Below are positions 31,865-40,807 of a stretch of DNA of 64,000 bases, piece after piece. Made by a program: the position numbers and the translations under genes. The stretch covers positions 20,208 through 84,207 of the forward strand of contig CAKQHB010000011.1 in assembly GCA_934234215.1 (NCBI GenBank). Direction: 5' to 3'. This DNA comes from an uncultured Cuneatibacter sp. (GTDB lineage: Bacteria > Bacillota > Clostridia > Lachnospirales > Lachnospiraceae). Positions within the stretch are counted from its first letter, which is position 1. Each line of letters opens with the position of its first letter. The notes beneath the pieces are model-generated. The model did not search any database. It worked only from the letters and a program-made list of their open reading frames with translations, and was not told the origin of the DNA.

Positions 31865-34210
31865 TGTGGATTCCTCCTGTTTGTTTGTCTCTGTTTCTCC
31901 CAACAGCTCCGGACTCAGCTCGGCTCTGTGTTTCATCGCATGATCCCGCTTGCTGTCATAAATCTTCTTCCAGTTCAGGCGCAGCGCATTTGTCACAACA
32001 CAGAAGCTGGATAAACTCATCGCAGCCGCTCCCATCATCGGATTTAATTTCAGTCCAAATGCAGTATACCATACACCTGCCGCCATGGGAATGCAAATAA
32101 AGTTATAAAAGAATGCCCAGAACAAATTCTCGTGAATGTTGCGGATGACCGCACGGCTCAGACGGATTGCAGCTGCCACATCCAGCAGATCGCTCTTCAT
32201 CAATACCACATCCGCCGCATCTACTGCCACGTCCGCGCCTGCTCCGATGGCAATCCCCACATCAGCTCTCGTCAATGCCGGCGCATCGTTGATACCATCG
32301 CCGACCATTGCCACCTTTCCTGCCTTCTGCAGCGTGCGGATTTTCTCTTCCTTACCGGCCGGAAGTACTTGCGAGATCACGGCATCCACTCCAACCTGTC
32401 TGCCGATGGCTGCTGCAGTGCGCTTGTTATCACCGGTCAGCATGACAACGGAAATGCCCATCTTCTGCAGTTCGGAAACCGCCTGACGACTCGTCTCCTT
32501 CATGACATCTGCCACGGCGATCACACCGAGAAGCGCTCCATCTTCGGCAAAGAACATCGGTGTCTTGCCTTCCTCTGCCAGCGCCTCCGCTCTCTTCTGA
32601 ACTGCCTCCGGAATCTGTGTCTGTGCAGCGATATAACCGGCATTTCCGCCATTTACAGAATGGCCGTTCAGCATGCCCTTCAGACCATTCCCCGGAACTG
32701 CCTGAAAATCACTCACTGCTTCCCCCTGCAGCTTGTGCGCTGTGCCATATTCCACGATCGCACGGGCAAGGGGATGTTCGCTGAGGCTCTCCAATGCCAA
32801 TGCCTTGCAGACAAGCTCCTCTTCGGTATGTCCCTCTGCGGGAAGAATATCTGTCACCTGCGGATGCCCGGCAGTGATCGTACCGGTCTTATCCAACGCT
32901 ACGATCTGCACTCTGCCTGCTGCCTCCAGAGAAGCAGCGGTCTTAAACAAAATACCATTTCTTGCGCCCTGTCCGCTGCCGACCATAATAGCAACCGGCG
33001 TTGCCAGACCAAGGGCACACGGGCAGCTGATAACCAGCACAGAAATACCACGTGCCAGTGCAAATCCAATGCTTTCGCCTGCCAGAAGCCATGCTGCAAT
33101 GACGATCACCGCAATGGCAATGACAACGGGAACAAACACACCGGAAACCTTATCCGCGATCTTTGCAATGGGCGCTTTGGTCGCTGCCGCATCGCTGACC
33201 ATCTGAATGATCTGAGAAAGGGTCGTGTCCTGTCCGACCTTTGTTGCCCGGCAGGTCAGATAACCGGACTGATTCAAGGTTGCGGAAGTAACCGTATCTC
33301 CCGGCTCCTTGTCCACCGGAATACTCTCACCGGTCAGCGCAGACTCATCCACCGCACTGTTACCAGTCAGGATCACACCGTCCGCCGGAAAGCTCTCGCC
33401 GGGTCTTACTACAAATGTATCCCCGGTCTGTACCTCTGTAACGGGAACTGTCACTTCCACACCATCCCGCAGCAAAACAGCGGTCTGCGGAGCCAGCTTC
33501 ATCAGGCTCTTCAATGCATCCGTCGTCTTTCCCTTAGAATGCGCCTCCAGCATCTTACCAACCGTGATCAGGGTCACGATCATCGCTGCGGACTCAAAAT
33601 ACAGATCATGCATGTAATGCATGGAATTCTCCGGATCGCCGGTCATGGCAAACAGCATCACAAGACTGTAGCCATATGCTGCAGCGGAGCCGAGCGCTAC
33701 CAGCGTATCCATATTTGGAGAGCCATGCATCAGGCTCTTCATACCGCTGATGAAGAACTGCCTGTTAATCACAAGAACGATGGATGTCAGAATCAACTGG
33801 AGCAATCCAAGGCCGATGCAGTTTCCGTCAAAAAATGCCGGAACCGGCCATCCCCACATGGAATGTCCCATGGAAAAATACATCAGCACAAGCAAAAATC
33901 CAACACTCGTGTACAGTCGCTTTTTCAAAAGCGGTGTTGCGGTATCTTTCAGCGAATCCTCTGTCTCCTGATACAAAGAAGCGCCCTGTCCGCCGGAAGC
34001 GCTGCCCTGCGACCCCTTTTCCTTTGCGCCATATCCGGCATTCTCAACTGCCCGGATAATATCTGTGGGGGCTGCACTTCCCTCGACCCCCATGGAATTT
34101 GTCAACAGGCTGACCGCCACCGTATCCACACCGGGCACAGCGGAAACAGCCCTCTCAACCCGCGCTACACACGCGGCACAGCTCATTCCCGTCACTGTGT
34201 ACTGCTTCAT
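31655..34210 (-). CDS. copA: copper-translocating P1B-type ATPase with N- and C-terminal HMA domains
   Basis: 851-residue copper exporter of the inner membrane. The N-terminal heavy-metal domain has GMSCAAC (Cys11, Cys14). The membrane core has the SCPCALGLATP copper site, DKTGTIT phosphorylation site, SEHPLARAI, and GDGINDAPAL. Unusually, after the last membrane segments a second heavy-metal domain is fused at the C-terminus (EGMMCPHC, Cys794 and Cys797), equal in size to a free CopZ chaperone. It lies 15 bases downstream of csoR and is expected to be induced by copper through CsoR. An internal start for the C-terminal domain is listed separately. Confidence 0.95.
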   Translation of the reverse strand: MKQYTVTGMSCAACVARVERAVSAVPGVDTVAVSLLTNSMGVEGSAAPTDIIRAVENAGYGAKEKGSQGSASGGQGASLYQETEDSLKDTATPLLKKRLYTSVGFLLVLMYFSMGHSMWGWPVPAFFDGNCIGLGLLQLILTSIVLVINRQFFISGMKSLMHGSPNMDTLVALGSAAAYGYSLVMLFAMTGDPENSMHYMHDLYFESAAMIVTLITVGKMLEAHSKGKTTDALKSLMKLAPQTAVLLRDGVEVTVPVTEVQTGDTFVVRPGESFPADGVILTGNSAVDESALTGESIPVDKEPGDTVTSATLNQSGYLTCRATKVGQDTTLSQIIQMVSDAAATKAPIAKIADKVSGVFVPVVIAIAVIVIAAWLLAGESIGFALARGISVLVISCPCALGLATPVAIMVGSGQGARNGILFKTAASLEAAGRVQIVALDKTGTITAGHPQVTDILPAEGHTEEELVCKALALESLSEHPLARAIVEYGTAHKLQGEAVSDFQAVPGNGLKGMLNGHSVNGGNAGYIAAQTQIPEAVQKRAEALAEEGKTPMFFAEDGALLGVIAVADVMKETSRQAVSELQKMGISVVMLTGDNKRTAAAIGRQVGVDAVISQVLPAGKEEKIRTLQKAGKVAMVGDGINDAPALTRADVGIAIGAGADVAVDAADVVLMKSDLLDVAAAIRLSRAVIRNIHENLFWAFFYNFICIPMAAGVWYTAFGLKLNPMMGAAAMSLSSFCVVTNALRLNWKKIYDSKRDHAMKHRAELSPELLGETETNKQEESTMTKTIKIEGMMCPHCEAAMTKALNGMEGVTVVSVSHEAKNAVVTCEREVAEGEFKAVVEEAGYKFCGLE

Positions 34211-34225
34211 AATGACTCCTTTCCT

Positions 34226-34546
34226 TTACTTCATCAGCTTCTGCAGAACTGCGATGACTTCCTCCAGCATCTCATCCTGTCCTTCCCGGATGTCCTCGGA
34301 AACACATGTCCGAAGATGATTCGCCAGCAGTTCCTTATTAAATCCATTCAGCGCTGCAGAGACCGCTGCGGACTGTGTCAGAATATTAATGCAATAAGCA
34401 TCCTTCTCCAACATGCCGCGCAAGCCTCGGATCTGGCCTTCGATCCGGTTCAGACGATGGATCAGCTTCTTCTTCTCCTCCTCCGTCCGGTCTGTATGAT
34501 CTCTGCAGAAAGGACATTCCTGCAATTCGTGGTTGTGTTCGCTCAT
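34226..34546 (-). CDS. csoR: copper-sensing repressor CsoR
   Basis: 106-residue helical repressor of the CsoR/RcnR family. The Cu(I) ligand set Cys52, His77, Cys81 has exactly the spacing of known copper CsoR proteins (25 and 4). An extra N-terminal CPFC motif with nearby His could also bind metal. It represses its own operon until Cu(I) binds. The start follows AAAGGAG. Two pseudo-palindromic GTACCCC-type operators lie in its promoter, and copA follows. Confidence 0.94.
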   Translation of the reverse strand: MSEHNHELQECPFCRDHTDRTEEEKKKLIHRLNRIEGQIRGLRGMLEKDAYCINILTQSAAVSAALNGFNKELLANHLRTCVSEDIREGQDEMLEEVIAVLQKLMK

Positions 34547-34565
34547 GATCGATTACTCCTTTCAG

Positions 34566-34582
34566 ATACCCCCGGTGGGTAT
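34566..34582. promoter_or_regulatory. CsoR operator-like site, downstream copy
   Basis: ATACCCCCGGTGGGTAT, a pseudo-palindrome of the CsoR type (ATACCCC...GGGTAT), in the 5' leader about 20 bases before csoR. Confidence 0.75.
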
Positions 34583-34592
34583 CTATGTGAGT

Positions 34593-34620
34593 ATTATACC
34601 CCCATAGGGTATTTTGTCAA
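34593..34620 (-). promoter_or_regulatory. csoR-copA promoter with operator in the spacer
   Basis: On the minus strand: TTGACA (34620-34615), a 16-base spacer and TATAAT (34598-34593). The pseudo-palindrome ATACCCCCATAGGGTAT (34596-34612) fills the spacer and touches -10, so a bound repressor would block the polymerase. Confidence 0.85.
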
Positions 34621-34684
34621 GTGCTTTTTCAGCGATAATGTCCGATGACAATGTCGGTGTATTTTTGCAGAATCGAAGCTTTTT

Positions 34685-36121
34685 TCAGAAACGGAGCTTC
34701 GTAGTCCTGTCCATATCGTTGTCTGTTCCGCTTTCCTTCGGAAAGGTTCGCGTCCCGTACTGTGCTGCCCGCACCTCTCCTGCATCCGTTCGAACCGGCT
34801 GCAGCCAGATTTCCCCATACGTTCCCTGAACCAGGCCCTTCCAGTCTCCCACGGCGTGTAACTGTCGTTTTCCGCCTTCTGTCTGTACAAACAGTTCCTG
34901 TTTTTCCTCAATAATCGTGAAATGGTCGCCTTCTCCGGAGGCATACGTTCCCACGAGCTTCTGCCGCTGTTCCTCACTCCATGCACACTCCGGCAACACA
35001 GGTGCTTTATATCGCACCGGCTCGCCGCACCATGCCCGCATACAGCTTTCTGCCGCTGCTGCCGCCGGGACATCCATCGTGTTGCATAAAAATACGACCG
35101 CAATGCCCGCTTCCGGACATAGTAAAATCTGTGAGGAAACTCCCGGCAGACTTCCACCGTGTCCCACCAGCGTCCGGACACCCATCTGACTGCGCTGCAG
35201 CCCATATCCATATGTCACACCCGGCTTTACCTGCTGTCTCGGAAGCATCATCTCCCGAATCCCGGCGCGGGACAAAATCCGTGTTCCGTCCTCGGAAACG
35301 CCGCCCCGCAGATACATACTCACATAGCGCATCAGATCTGCCAGAGTGGACTTCATCGCTCCGCCGCCATGCAGTACAAATGCATCATTTTCATAGTTGC
35401 GGTCTGCTCTCCACAGCCCCGACTCCTTCGAATATAAAATTGCAGCATTTTCGTCCAGACTATTCCGCAGGAATCCCAAATTACTTCGTGTCATGCCAAG
35501 AGGCTGCAGGATCTTCTGTTCCACATATTCCGCAAACGAATCATAACCGCCATATCGGCGCACAATATCGGAAAGCACGCCAAATCCATCATTACAATAG
35601 CTGAACTGCTGTCCCGGCGCTCCGGTAAACTCTGTCTGCGCCGCCAATCTCTCCGCCACGAGGCGAATACCCTGCTCTGCAAAATCTTTTCGATAGACAA
35701 GTTCTTCCTGTATGCTGTCGGAAATCCCCATCTCCTGCGTGGTTTTGTCCACAACCAGACGAGGCAGCGGGAAAAATCCGCCGCTGTGACACAACAAATG
35801 CCAGATCCGCACCGGAGGTCTTCCTACCGGATCCCTGTATTCCGGAACATACTTCGCAATCGGGTCTTCCAATGACAAAATTCCCGCCTCCTGAAGCTGC
35901 ATGATTGCCAGCGCTGTGAAAGATTTTGTGACCGATGCAATTCCGAAAATCGTATCCGCATCAATCGGAAGCTGCCGTTCCGCATCCCGCCATCCGAAAA
36001 ACCTTTGATACAACACTTTACCATCTGCATTGACGACACCAAGCGCCGCACCTCTGGCATCCGCACCAGTCAGAATTTCTTCGATGTAATTTTCTAACTC
36101 AATCCTCGTTTGTTCCCTCAT
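34685..36121 (-). CDS. beta-lactamase/transpeptidase-fold serine hydrolase
   Basis: 478-residue serine hydrolase of the class C beta-lactamase/esterase group. SVTK at residues 63-66 is the SxxK nucleophile motif, YCN in FSYCNDGFG is the second catalytic motif, and a HGGSLPG segment matches the third (HxG-type). No signal peptide is seen, so a cytoplasmic esterase or peptidase is more likely than a secreted beta-lactamase. A C-terminal beta-rich extension begins around residue 380. The start at 36121 follows GGAGG and overlaps the upstream MerR-RDD gene by 23 bases, so the two are probably coupled. Confidence 0.87.
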   Translation of the reverse strand: MREQTRIELENYIEEILTGADARGAALGVVNADGKVLYQRFFGWRDAERQLPIDADTIFGIASVTKSFTALAIMQLQEAGILSLEDPIAKYVPEYRDPVGRPPVRIWHLLCHSGGFFPLPRLVVDKTTQEMGISDSIQEELVYRKDFAEQGIRLVAERLAAQTEFTGAPGQQFSYCNDGFGVLSDIVRRYGGYDSFAEYVEQKILQPLGMTRSNLGFLRNSLDENAAILYSKESGLWRADRNYENDAFVLHGGGAMKSTLADLMRYVSMYLRGGVSEDGTRILSRAGIREMMLPRQQVKPGVTYGYGLQRSQMGVRTLVGHGGSLPGVSSQILLCPEAGIAVVFLCNTMDVPAAAAAESCMRAWCGEPVRYKAPVLPECAWSEEQRQKLVGTYASGEGDHFTIIEEKQELFVQTEGGKRQLHAVGDWKGLVQGTYGEIWLQPVRTDAGEVRAAQYGTRTFPKESGTDNDMDRTTKLRF

Positions 36122-37610
36122 CTTCGTCCTCCAATATAATCCGAATCTTCGCCGAATAGTAGCCCTCCTGCCCCGGATCTTTCGGACTGATCTGCCAGCC
36201 GTCCTTCGTCCGTTCACAGTTCATTCCATCTAACACAATCTCGTAAATGATCCGAATCGAATTTGCATGAATCTCATAACTGCTGTCTGCATAATCATAC
36301 ACATTTTTTCCAATGATCTGCATCGTGCTCCAATCCATCGATTTTTTTGCACCAAGAAACGCATACACGGCAACTTCCAGCTCCTCAACATTCATCTGCA
36401 CTGTCTCTGTACCCTGATAATCTTCCTGATACACAATTTCTCTCAAAATCCGATTCTCGTCCGGAACATAGTAATAGTTGCCTTCCGGCTTCGCGTCATC
36501 CGCAAAATCCTGTAAACCCGGCAGCGAGACACGCATCCATTTTCCCGCCGGAGACAGCTTTTTCCACGGTGTTGCGTCATAATGCTTCGCGTAGGTGTTT
36601 CGGTTCGTTGCGAACTCCCGAATCGTAATGTTGCCCCGATACACCGGCAGACTGCCGCGATCCCATCCCGCGAGGATTCCGATCGCCAGCAGTCCCATCG
36701 CCGCATAAGCGAATCCTTTTGCAACCGGTTCGGAACATTTGTATTCGTACCAGTCCTCATTTTCCCATTCCAGCGTATCATAAACTCCGTGAACATCCAG
36801 ACGCTCGTTCACCACCTTTTCCGACTGCATCATGCACCACAGGTTCCAGACCGGCAAATTCCAGCCCATTCCGTAGGCAATCACGCGGAAACTGCGCTTC
36901 AGACTCTCTTCCCAGGTGAAATAATTGCCGACGAGCGTATAGACTCGGATACCGGTGAGAAATTTGCCCGGTGTCGCGCCAAACAACGTGATGAACGATG
37001 CATCCAGCAGCAAATACAGTACTGTATGCAGCCCCCACATGCCTGCCAGACAGAACACATTCATCGACGGCTGCACCGAAAATCCCACATAAATGACCCA
37101 AATCAGAATCATCCACAAGAGCATGCAGTCGATCATGCGTGCCCAGAAGCGTCGTTTCGGATATTCCCGCTCCGGTTCTGTCTCAATCCAGTAGCCGAGC
37201 CACCATCTGCCACGCTCCTTGTACATACCGCCTTCTTTTTTGCCCTGCAGCCGCACCAGATACGGATATGCGTTCAAGGTCTCAAATGTCGCATCCGTGC
37301 TGAGGATCTCCTCGCAGGTGTGTTTCAGGTCTCTCGCATGCTTCAGATCCGGCGATCCCTCAAACACTTCCAGACAACATTGCAGAACATCCTTTAGATT
37401 ATAATATCCCTTCTGGACCTTTCGAATCTCGACCTCCGGCACCATCAATTGCCTGAGCAGCCGCACCCGGAGCAGAATTTTCACCTGCTCCTTCGTATAA
37501 GTGCGCCCATCCGTCCGTTCCGGTTTCGTATGAATAAACCCAAGCCGCTCATAGCGCCTGATCAAAGTCCGTCTCAATCCGGTGATCTGTTCTGTTTCCT
37601 GTAATGTCAT
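36099..37610 (-). CDS. MerR-type DNA-binding domain fused to an RDD membrane domain
   Basis: 503-residue fusion. Residues 1-70 are a MerR winged helix-turn-helix (LQETEQITGLRRTLIRRYERLGFI, then RTYTKEQVKILLRVRLLRQL). A helical linker to about 150 follows, then an RDD-type membrane domain (RRFWARMIDCMLLWMILIWVIY; ITLFGATPGKFLTGIRVYT) with a further membrane segment near 315 (GFAYAAMGLLAIGILAG). The last 190 residues look like an extracytoplasmic domain of unknown fold. It may be a membrane-tethered one-component regulator; function is not known. The start follows GGAGG. The serine hydrolase gene overlaps its 3' end. Confidence 0.8.
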   Translation of the reverse strand: MTLQETEQITGLRRTLIRRYERLGFIHTKPERTDGRTYTKEQVKILLRVRLLRQLMVPEVEIRKVQKGYYNLKDVLQCCLEVFEGSPDLKHARDLKHTCEEILSTDATFETLNAYPYLVRLQGKKEGGMYKERGRWWLGYWIETEPEREYPKRRFWARMIDCMLLWMILIWVIYVGFSVQPSMNVFCLAGMWGLHTVLYLLLDASFITLFGATPGKFLTGIRVYTLVGNYFTWEESLKRSFRVIAYGMGWNLPVWNLWCMMQSEKVVNERLDVHGVYDTLEWENEDWYEYKCSEPVAKGFAYAAMGLLAIGILAGWDRGSLPVYRGNITIREFATNRNTYAKHYDATPWKKLSPAGKWMRVSLPGLQDFADDAKPEGNYYYVPDENRILREIVYQEDYQGTETVQMNVEELEVAVYAFLGAKKSMDWSTMQIIGKNVYDYADSSYEIHANSIRIIYEIVLDGMNCERTKDGWQISPKDPGQEGYYSAKIRIILEDEDEGTNED

Positions 37611-37661
37611 CTGCTTCCTCCTGCACCGATCCCCCCAGCAGAATCCGGCTTTTTCTATATT

Positions 37662-39653
37662 TTAGTTCTCTTTTTCAGGCTTTAAATACTGATCCATCCA
37701 TTTCATGATCTCTTCCAGTCTTCTCACACGATGCTTCGGCTGACCGGAACGGGACAGTTCATGATTTTCTCCCTTGAAAATGCACATTCTTGCGGGCACT
37801 CCCTGATCTTTGATTGCCGTAAACATCTGCAAGCCTTCTGCCAGTGAGCAGCGGAAGTCCTGACTGGAATGTACAAACAGTGTGGGCGTTGTCGCATTGT
37901 TCGCATACTTCAGCGGCGATCCTGCCCAAATCTTCTCTACATCATCATACATATTTGCTTCCTGGCGCTCCCAGTTGCAATAATACCCGATGTCGGCAAT
38001 GCCATATGTTGTGATGCGGTTCGAAACAGAGCGCTGGGACGCTGCTGCCGCAAACCGGTTGTTGTGTCCGATGATCCAGTTCGTCATAAATCCGCCGTAC
38101 GAACCGCCGGTCACGCCGAGACGCTTCTCATCGATCTGCGGATACTTTTTCAGAACCGCATCGGTAAAGTCCATAATATTCTCATAATCCGGCTCTCCGC
38201 AATGTCCGTAAATATCCGCGAACTGATATCCCTTGCCATCTGATCCAATGGGATTGCAGAAGAAAACGAAGTATCCCTCGTTCGCCATAACCTGCATCTC
38301 GTGGAAGAAGACCGGACCGTAGGCAACCTTCGGACCACCGTGGATCTCCAGAATTGCCGGATATTTCTGATTTTCATCAAAATCCTTCGGCTTCAATACA
38401 AAGCCGTCGATCTGAGCTCCCTGAGACTGGATGGAAAGCGGCTCATAATCCGCAATGTATGTATCCTTCAATACTTCCTCATTCAGAGAAGTCAGACGTT
38501 CTACCTGCCGTGTCTCCAGATTCAGACGATACAGCTCCTGCAGGCGATTGTCATACATGCATACTGCCAACACCGTCTTTTCGGATTCCATTTCGAAGCA
38601 GTCGATTGTTCCGGGATAAGCAAACATCTCCGTCATCTCACCCGTCTTTGTCATCCGATACAGCACCGTATCGCCGCCCTTTGTCACAATGTAATACAGA
38701 TTCTCTCCAAGCTGGCGCATCACATAGCCGCCGCCCAGTCTGCAATCACTGGAAACGGAACCGCCGACAGACAGCTCTTGCTCTGCGATCTGCGTCATCT
38801 CACCCGTCTTTGGATCTACGGTGTAGAAAATGCCATCCTTAGACATCGAACGGGGAGTTCCCTTCTTCAATGCCTTAATCAGCACCTTCTCGCCCCACGG
38901 CTGCAGGAAATAAAACCGATACTCGTCCTCCGGCAGCAGTTCTCTCGTCTCATTCGTCTCCGGATTCCAAACATGAATACCGCCGCGCGGGCACCACTTA
39001 TCCTTGTATCCACTGCCGGAGTAAATCACCTCGTCCCCCAGCACCAGACACGTTCCCACCTTGAAATAAGGATCGGTTACGCGTTTTGTCTCGCCAGTCT
39101 CCGTATCATATACAAACAGTGCAATGCGGCGCTTATTTACGAATCCATTGCCATTCTCGATGAAGGGAAGCTCATCCACAATCTGATAATCTTCTTCCTC
39201 CTTGGACTTCGTATAGGCTTCCTGTTCTTCTTTTGTCATCTGATAAAAATCCGGGCACTCCGCGTCAATCGGCGCAGTCATCACATACTGATGCGTTCCC
39301 AAAGGCTGCAGATTCATCGCTGCCACCGGCAGACCAAATGCAAACGTGCCTTCACCGCCGTAGATGGAAATGCGGTACAGACTCGTCACCGTCGTCTCCT
39401 CTGCTTCCTCGGACTTTCTGGAAGATGTGAACAGCAGATGCTCGTCATCTTCCCAAAGGAAAAATGCTTCGGAATCCATTGCTGTCAGCTGACGCAATGC
39501 TCCATTTTCATACAACCAGATATTACTCTTGTAGGATTTCAGTTCTTTTCCCGCCCGCTTCACCACAAATGCGGCCTTCTTTCCATCCGGAGAAAGCTTC
39601 AGGGAGGACAGCATCCGATAGTTCAGAAATTCCTTTAATTCCAGTTTTTTCAT
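37662..39653 (-). CDS. S9 family prolyl oligopeptidase/acylaminoacyl peptidase
   Basis: 663-residue cytoplasmic serine peptidase with an N-terminal beta-propeller (LKLSPDGKKAAFVVKRAG; repeated blade motifs) and a C-terminal alpha/beta hydrolase domain. The catalytic Ser is Ser518 in GGSYGG, the Asp is in HSSQDFRC, and the His in KGENHELS. Such enzymes trim oligopeptides or acylated peptides. Length is typical (650-680). It lies 51 bases upstream of the MerR-RDD gene on the same strand, so it may head that cluster. Confidence 0.93.
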   Translation of the reverse strand: MKKLELKEFLNYRMLSSLKLSPDGKKAAFVVKRAGKELKSYKSNIWLYENGALRQLTAMDSEAFFLWEDDEHLLFTSSRKSEEAEETTVTSLYRISIYGGEGTFAFGLPVAAMNLQPLGTHQYVMTAPIDAECPDFYQMTKEEQEAYTKSKEEEDYQIVDELPFIENGNGFVNKRRIALFVYDTETGETKRVTDPYFKVGTCLVLGDEVIYSGSGYKDKWCPRGGIHVWNPETNETRELLPEDEYRFYFLQPWGEKVLIKALKKGTPRSMSKDGIFYTVDPKTGEMTQIAEQELSVGGSVSSDCRLGGGYVMRQLGENLYYIVTKGGDTVLYRMTKTGEMTEMFAYPGTIDCFEMESEKTVLAVCMYDNRLQELYRLNLETRQVERLTSLNEEVLKDTYIADYEPLSIQSQGAQIDGFVLKPKDFDENQKYPAILEIHGGPKVAYGPVFFHEMQVMANEGYFVFFCNPIGSDGKGYQFADIYGHCGEPDYENIMDFTDAVLKKYPQIDEKRLGVTGGSYGGFMTNWIIGHNNRFAAAASQRSVSNRITTYGIADIGYYCNWERQEANMYDDVEKIWAGSPLKYANNATTPTLFVHSSQDFRCSLAEGLQMFTAIKDQGVPARMCIFKGENHELSRSGQPKHRVRRLEEIMKWMDQYLKPEKEN

Positions 39654-39928
39654 GTTCTTTTTTCCCTTTCTATGTATATAACGATGAGCGATGAAAAAAA
39701 TAAGCAGCGTGTGAACTATTTTTTCGCACTTTCAAGCTTTATTCTATCACATGGGGAGGGAACACTTCAATCCTCAACACCAGAAGAACAGGACCATTCT
39801 CCGCTGTCTGGACACCGCTTGTCCGCAGGATCAGAAAGAGAGGGAGACAGCCACTCCGGTTCCTGCTCAGTGCTGCCATGTTCATTTTTCGACAGAGAAA
39901 TCAGAGAATTTTCTCTGGTATAGAAAAA

Positions 39929-39957
39929 GTCGGAAGACCTAATTAAGATCTCCCGAC
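39929..39957 (-). terminator. orphan minus-strand terminator
   Basis: GTCGG/CCGAC with AGA/TCT inside, followed on the minus strand by TTTTTC. It lies 43 bases after the short frame 40000-40122 and could end the GH13-HD transcript or a small transcript. Confidence 0.55.
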
Positions 39958-39999
39958 ATTCATATCGCTGATTTCCAAATATTATTTTTTCTTCTCTGT

Positions 40000-40122
40000 T
40001 TATTCAAGAAGTTTAGATTTTATTTCGATATTTGACACGTTTTCTTCAAACTCCTCTGGTATCTTATAACCATAGAACAAATCACGAAGCTGCTTGCGTT
40101 TTGGCAGGTTGCCGGAGTTCAT
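40000..40122 (-). CDS. possible 40-residue ORF or gene remnant
   Basis: Minus-strand frame MNSGNLPKRKQLRDLFYGYK followed by IPEEFEENVSNIEIKSKLLE. It has protein-like composition (charged, helical) but no ribosome site, and TGA directly precedes the ATG. I do not recognise it. It may be the remnant of a longer gene or a small peptide; it is followed by a terminator-like hairpin. Confidence 0.25.
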   Translation of the reverse strand: MNSGNLPKRKQLRDLFYGYKIPEEFEENVSNIEIKSKLLE

Positions 40123-40212
40123 TCAGCTTCGACTAAAAATTCCTGATGACAGCTCAACACTTGAAAAACTTGAGAACCCCCTCATCAGTTTTCATACACT
40201 CCCCTCTTCGCG

Positions 40213-40249
40213 CAGGTGATAATTCTTTCCCCCTTAGAATTATCACCTG
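40213..40249 (+). terminator. strong orphan hairpin with T-rich tail
   Basis: CAGGTGATAATTCT (40213-40226) and AGAATTATCACCTG (40236-40249), a perfect 14-bp stem followed on the plus strand by CCTTTCTTTTTG. There is no plus-strand gene upstream, so it may mark an unannotated short transcript, or serve the HD gene on the other strand. Confidence 0.6.
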
Positions 40250-40312
40250 CCTTTCTTTTTGTTTTTTTCACAAACAACGAGCATATTCTCCTGAAAAAAA
40301 CGCATAAGATAT

Positions 40313-40807
40313 TTATCTTTCCTCTAATCCGAACATTTCCCTGCAAATTTCCCTGCCTGTCTCCGTCCGGAAAATGTTTTTGTATGCAGCCTGAACCGCT
40401 TCTTTTGACTTCTGGCCTTCCATCAGATTGACCAGGAAATCTGCTTCCACCAGGATCTGATAGTCGATTCCGTCAATGTTGTCGTAAGTATGATGATGTG
40501 CAATCAAATATTGCACCCGCTCGGACACTTCTTCGGAAAAGTGCAGCTTTTCCAACAATTCCTTTGCGATTGCCGGACCATACTGCTCCTGCAGTTTTCC
40601 GTTGCAATCGCCAAAATGCTCCTCACAATAATGGATTCCGATATCGTGTGTCAGCGCTGCCGCTTCTAATGTAAATAATGTATCGGTATCCACATGCTCC
40701 TGCTCTGCAATGAGTTTGGAGTAACTATGTACTTTACAAAAATGCTGGATTCTTCTCGCATCGCCTCGATACAGGCGGATCATTTCCAAATGTAACGCAT
40801 TTAACAT
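40313..40807 (-). CDS. HD domain phosphohydrolase
   Basis: 164-residue metal-dependent HD-superfamily hydrolase. The HD pair is in ALTHDIGIHYCEEH, with upstream HSYSKLIAEQ His and downstream LIAHHHTYDN, giving the H...HD...D metal set. It probably acts on a nucleotide or other phosphate ester; the substrate is unknown. The start at 40807 lies inside the last codons of the upstream GH13 gene (7-base overlap), and its site GGAGG is formed by the GH13 codons for M-E-E, so the two are translationally coupled. Confidence 0.85.
   Translation of the reverse strand: MLNALHLEMIRLYRGDARRIQHFCKVHSYSKLIAEQEHVDTDTLFTLEAAALTHDIGIHYCEEHFGDCNGKLQEQYGPAIAKELLEKLHFSEEVSERVQYLIAHHHTYDNIDGIDYQILVEADFLVNLMEGQKSKEAVQAAYKNIFRTETGREICREMFGLEER

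Larger units (their letters stand above)
39654..40312. other. gene-poor region with orphan hairpins
   Basis: 659 bases without a convincing gene. Overlapping plus-strand frames near 39672-39942 lack ribosome sites and recognisable sequence. Two strong hairpins (39929-39957 and 40213-40249) and one 40-codon minus-strand frame (40000-40122) are the only structure. The sequence looks like decayed coding DNA or a small-RNA locus. Confidence 0.6.

Noticed and set aside
32132..34648. 838-codon plus-strand open frame opposite copA and csoR
   Set aside because: No ribosome site and no recognisable domains. It is the mirror of two certain genes; biased third positions leave the opposite frame free of stops.
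34685..36121. Secreted beta-lactamase
   Set aside because: The catalytic motifs fit the fold, but there is no signal peptide or lipobox, so a cytoplasmic hydrolase is more likely.
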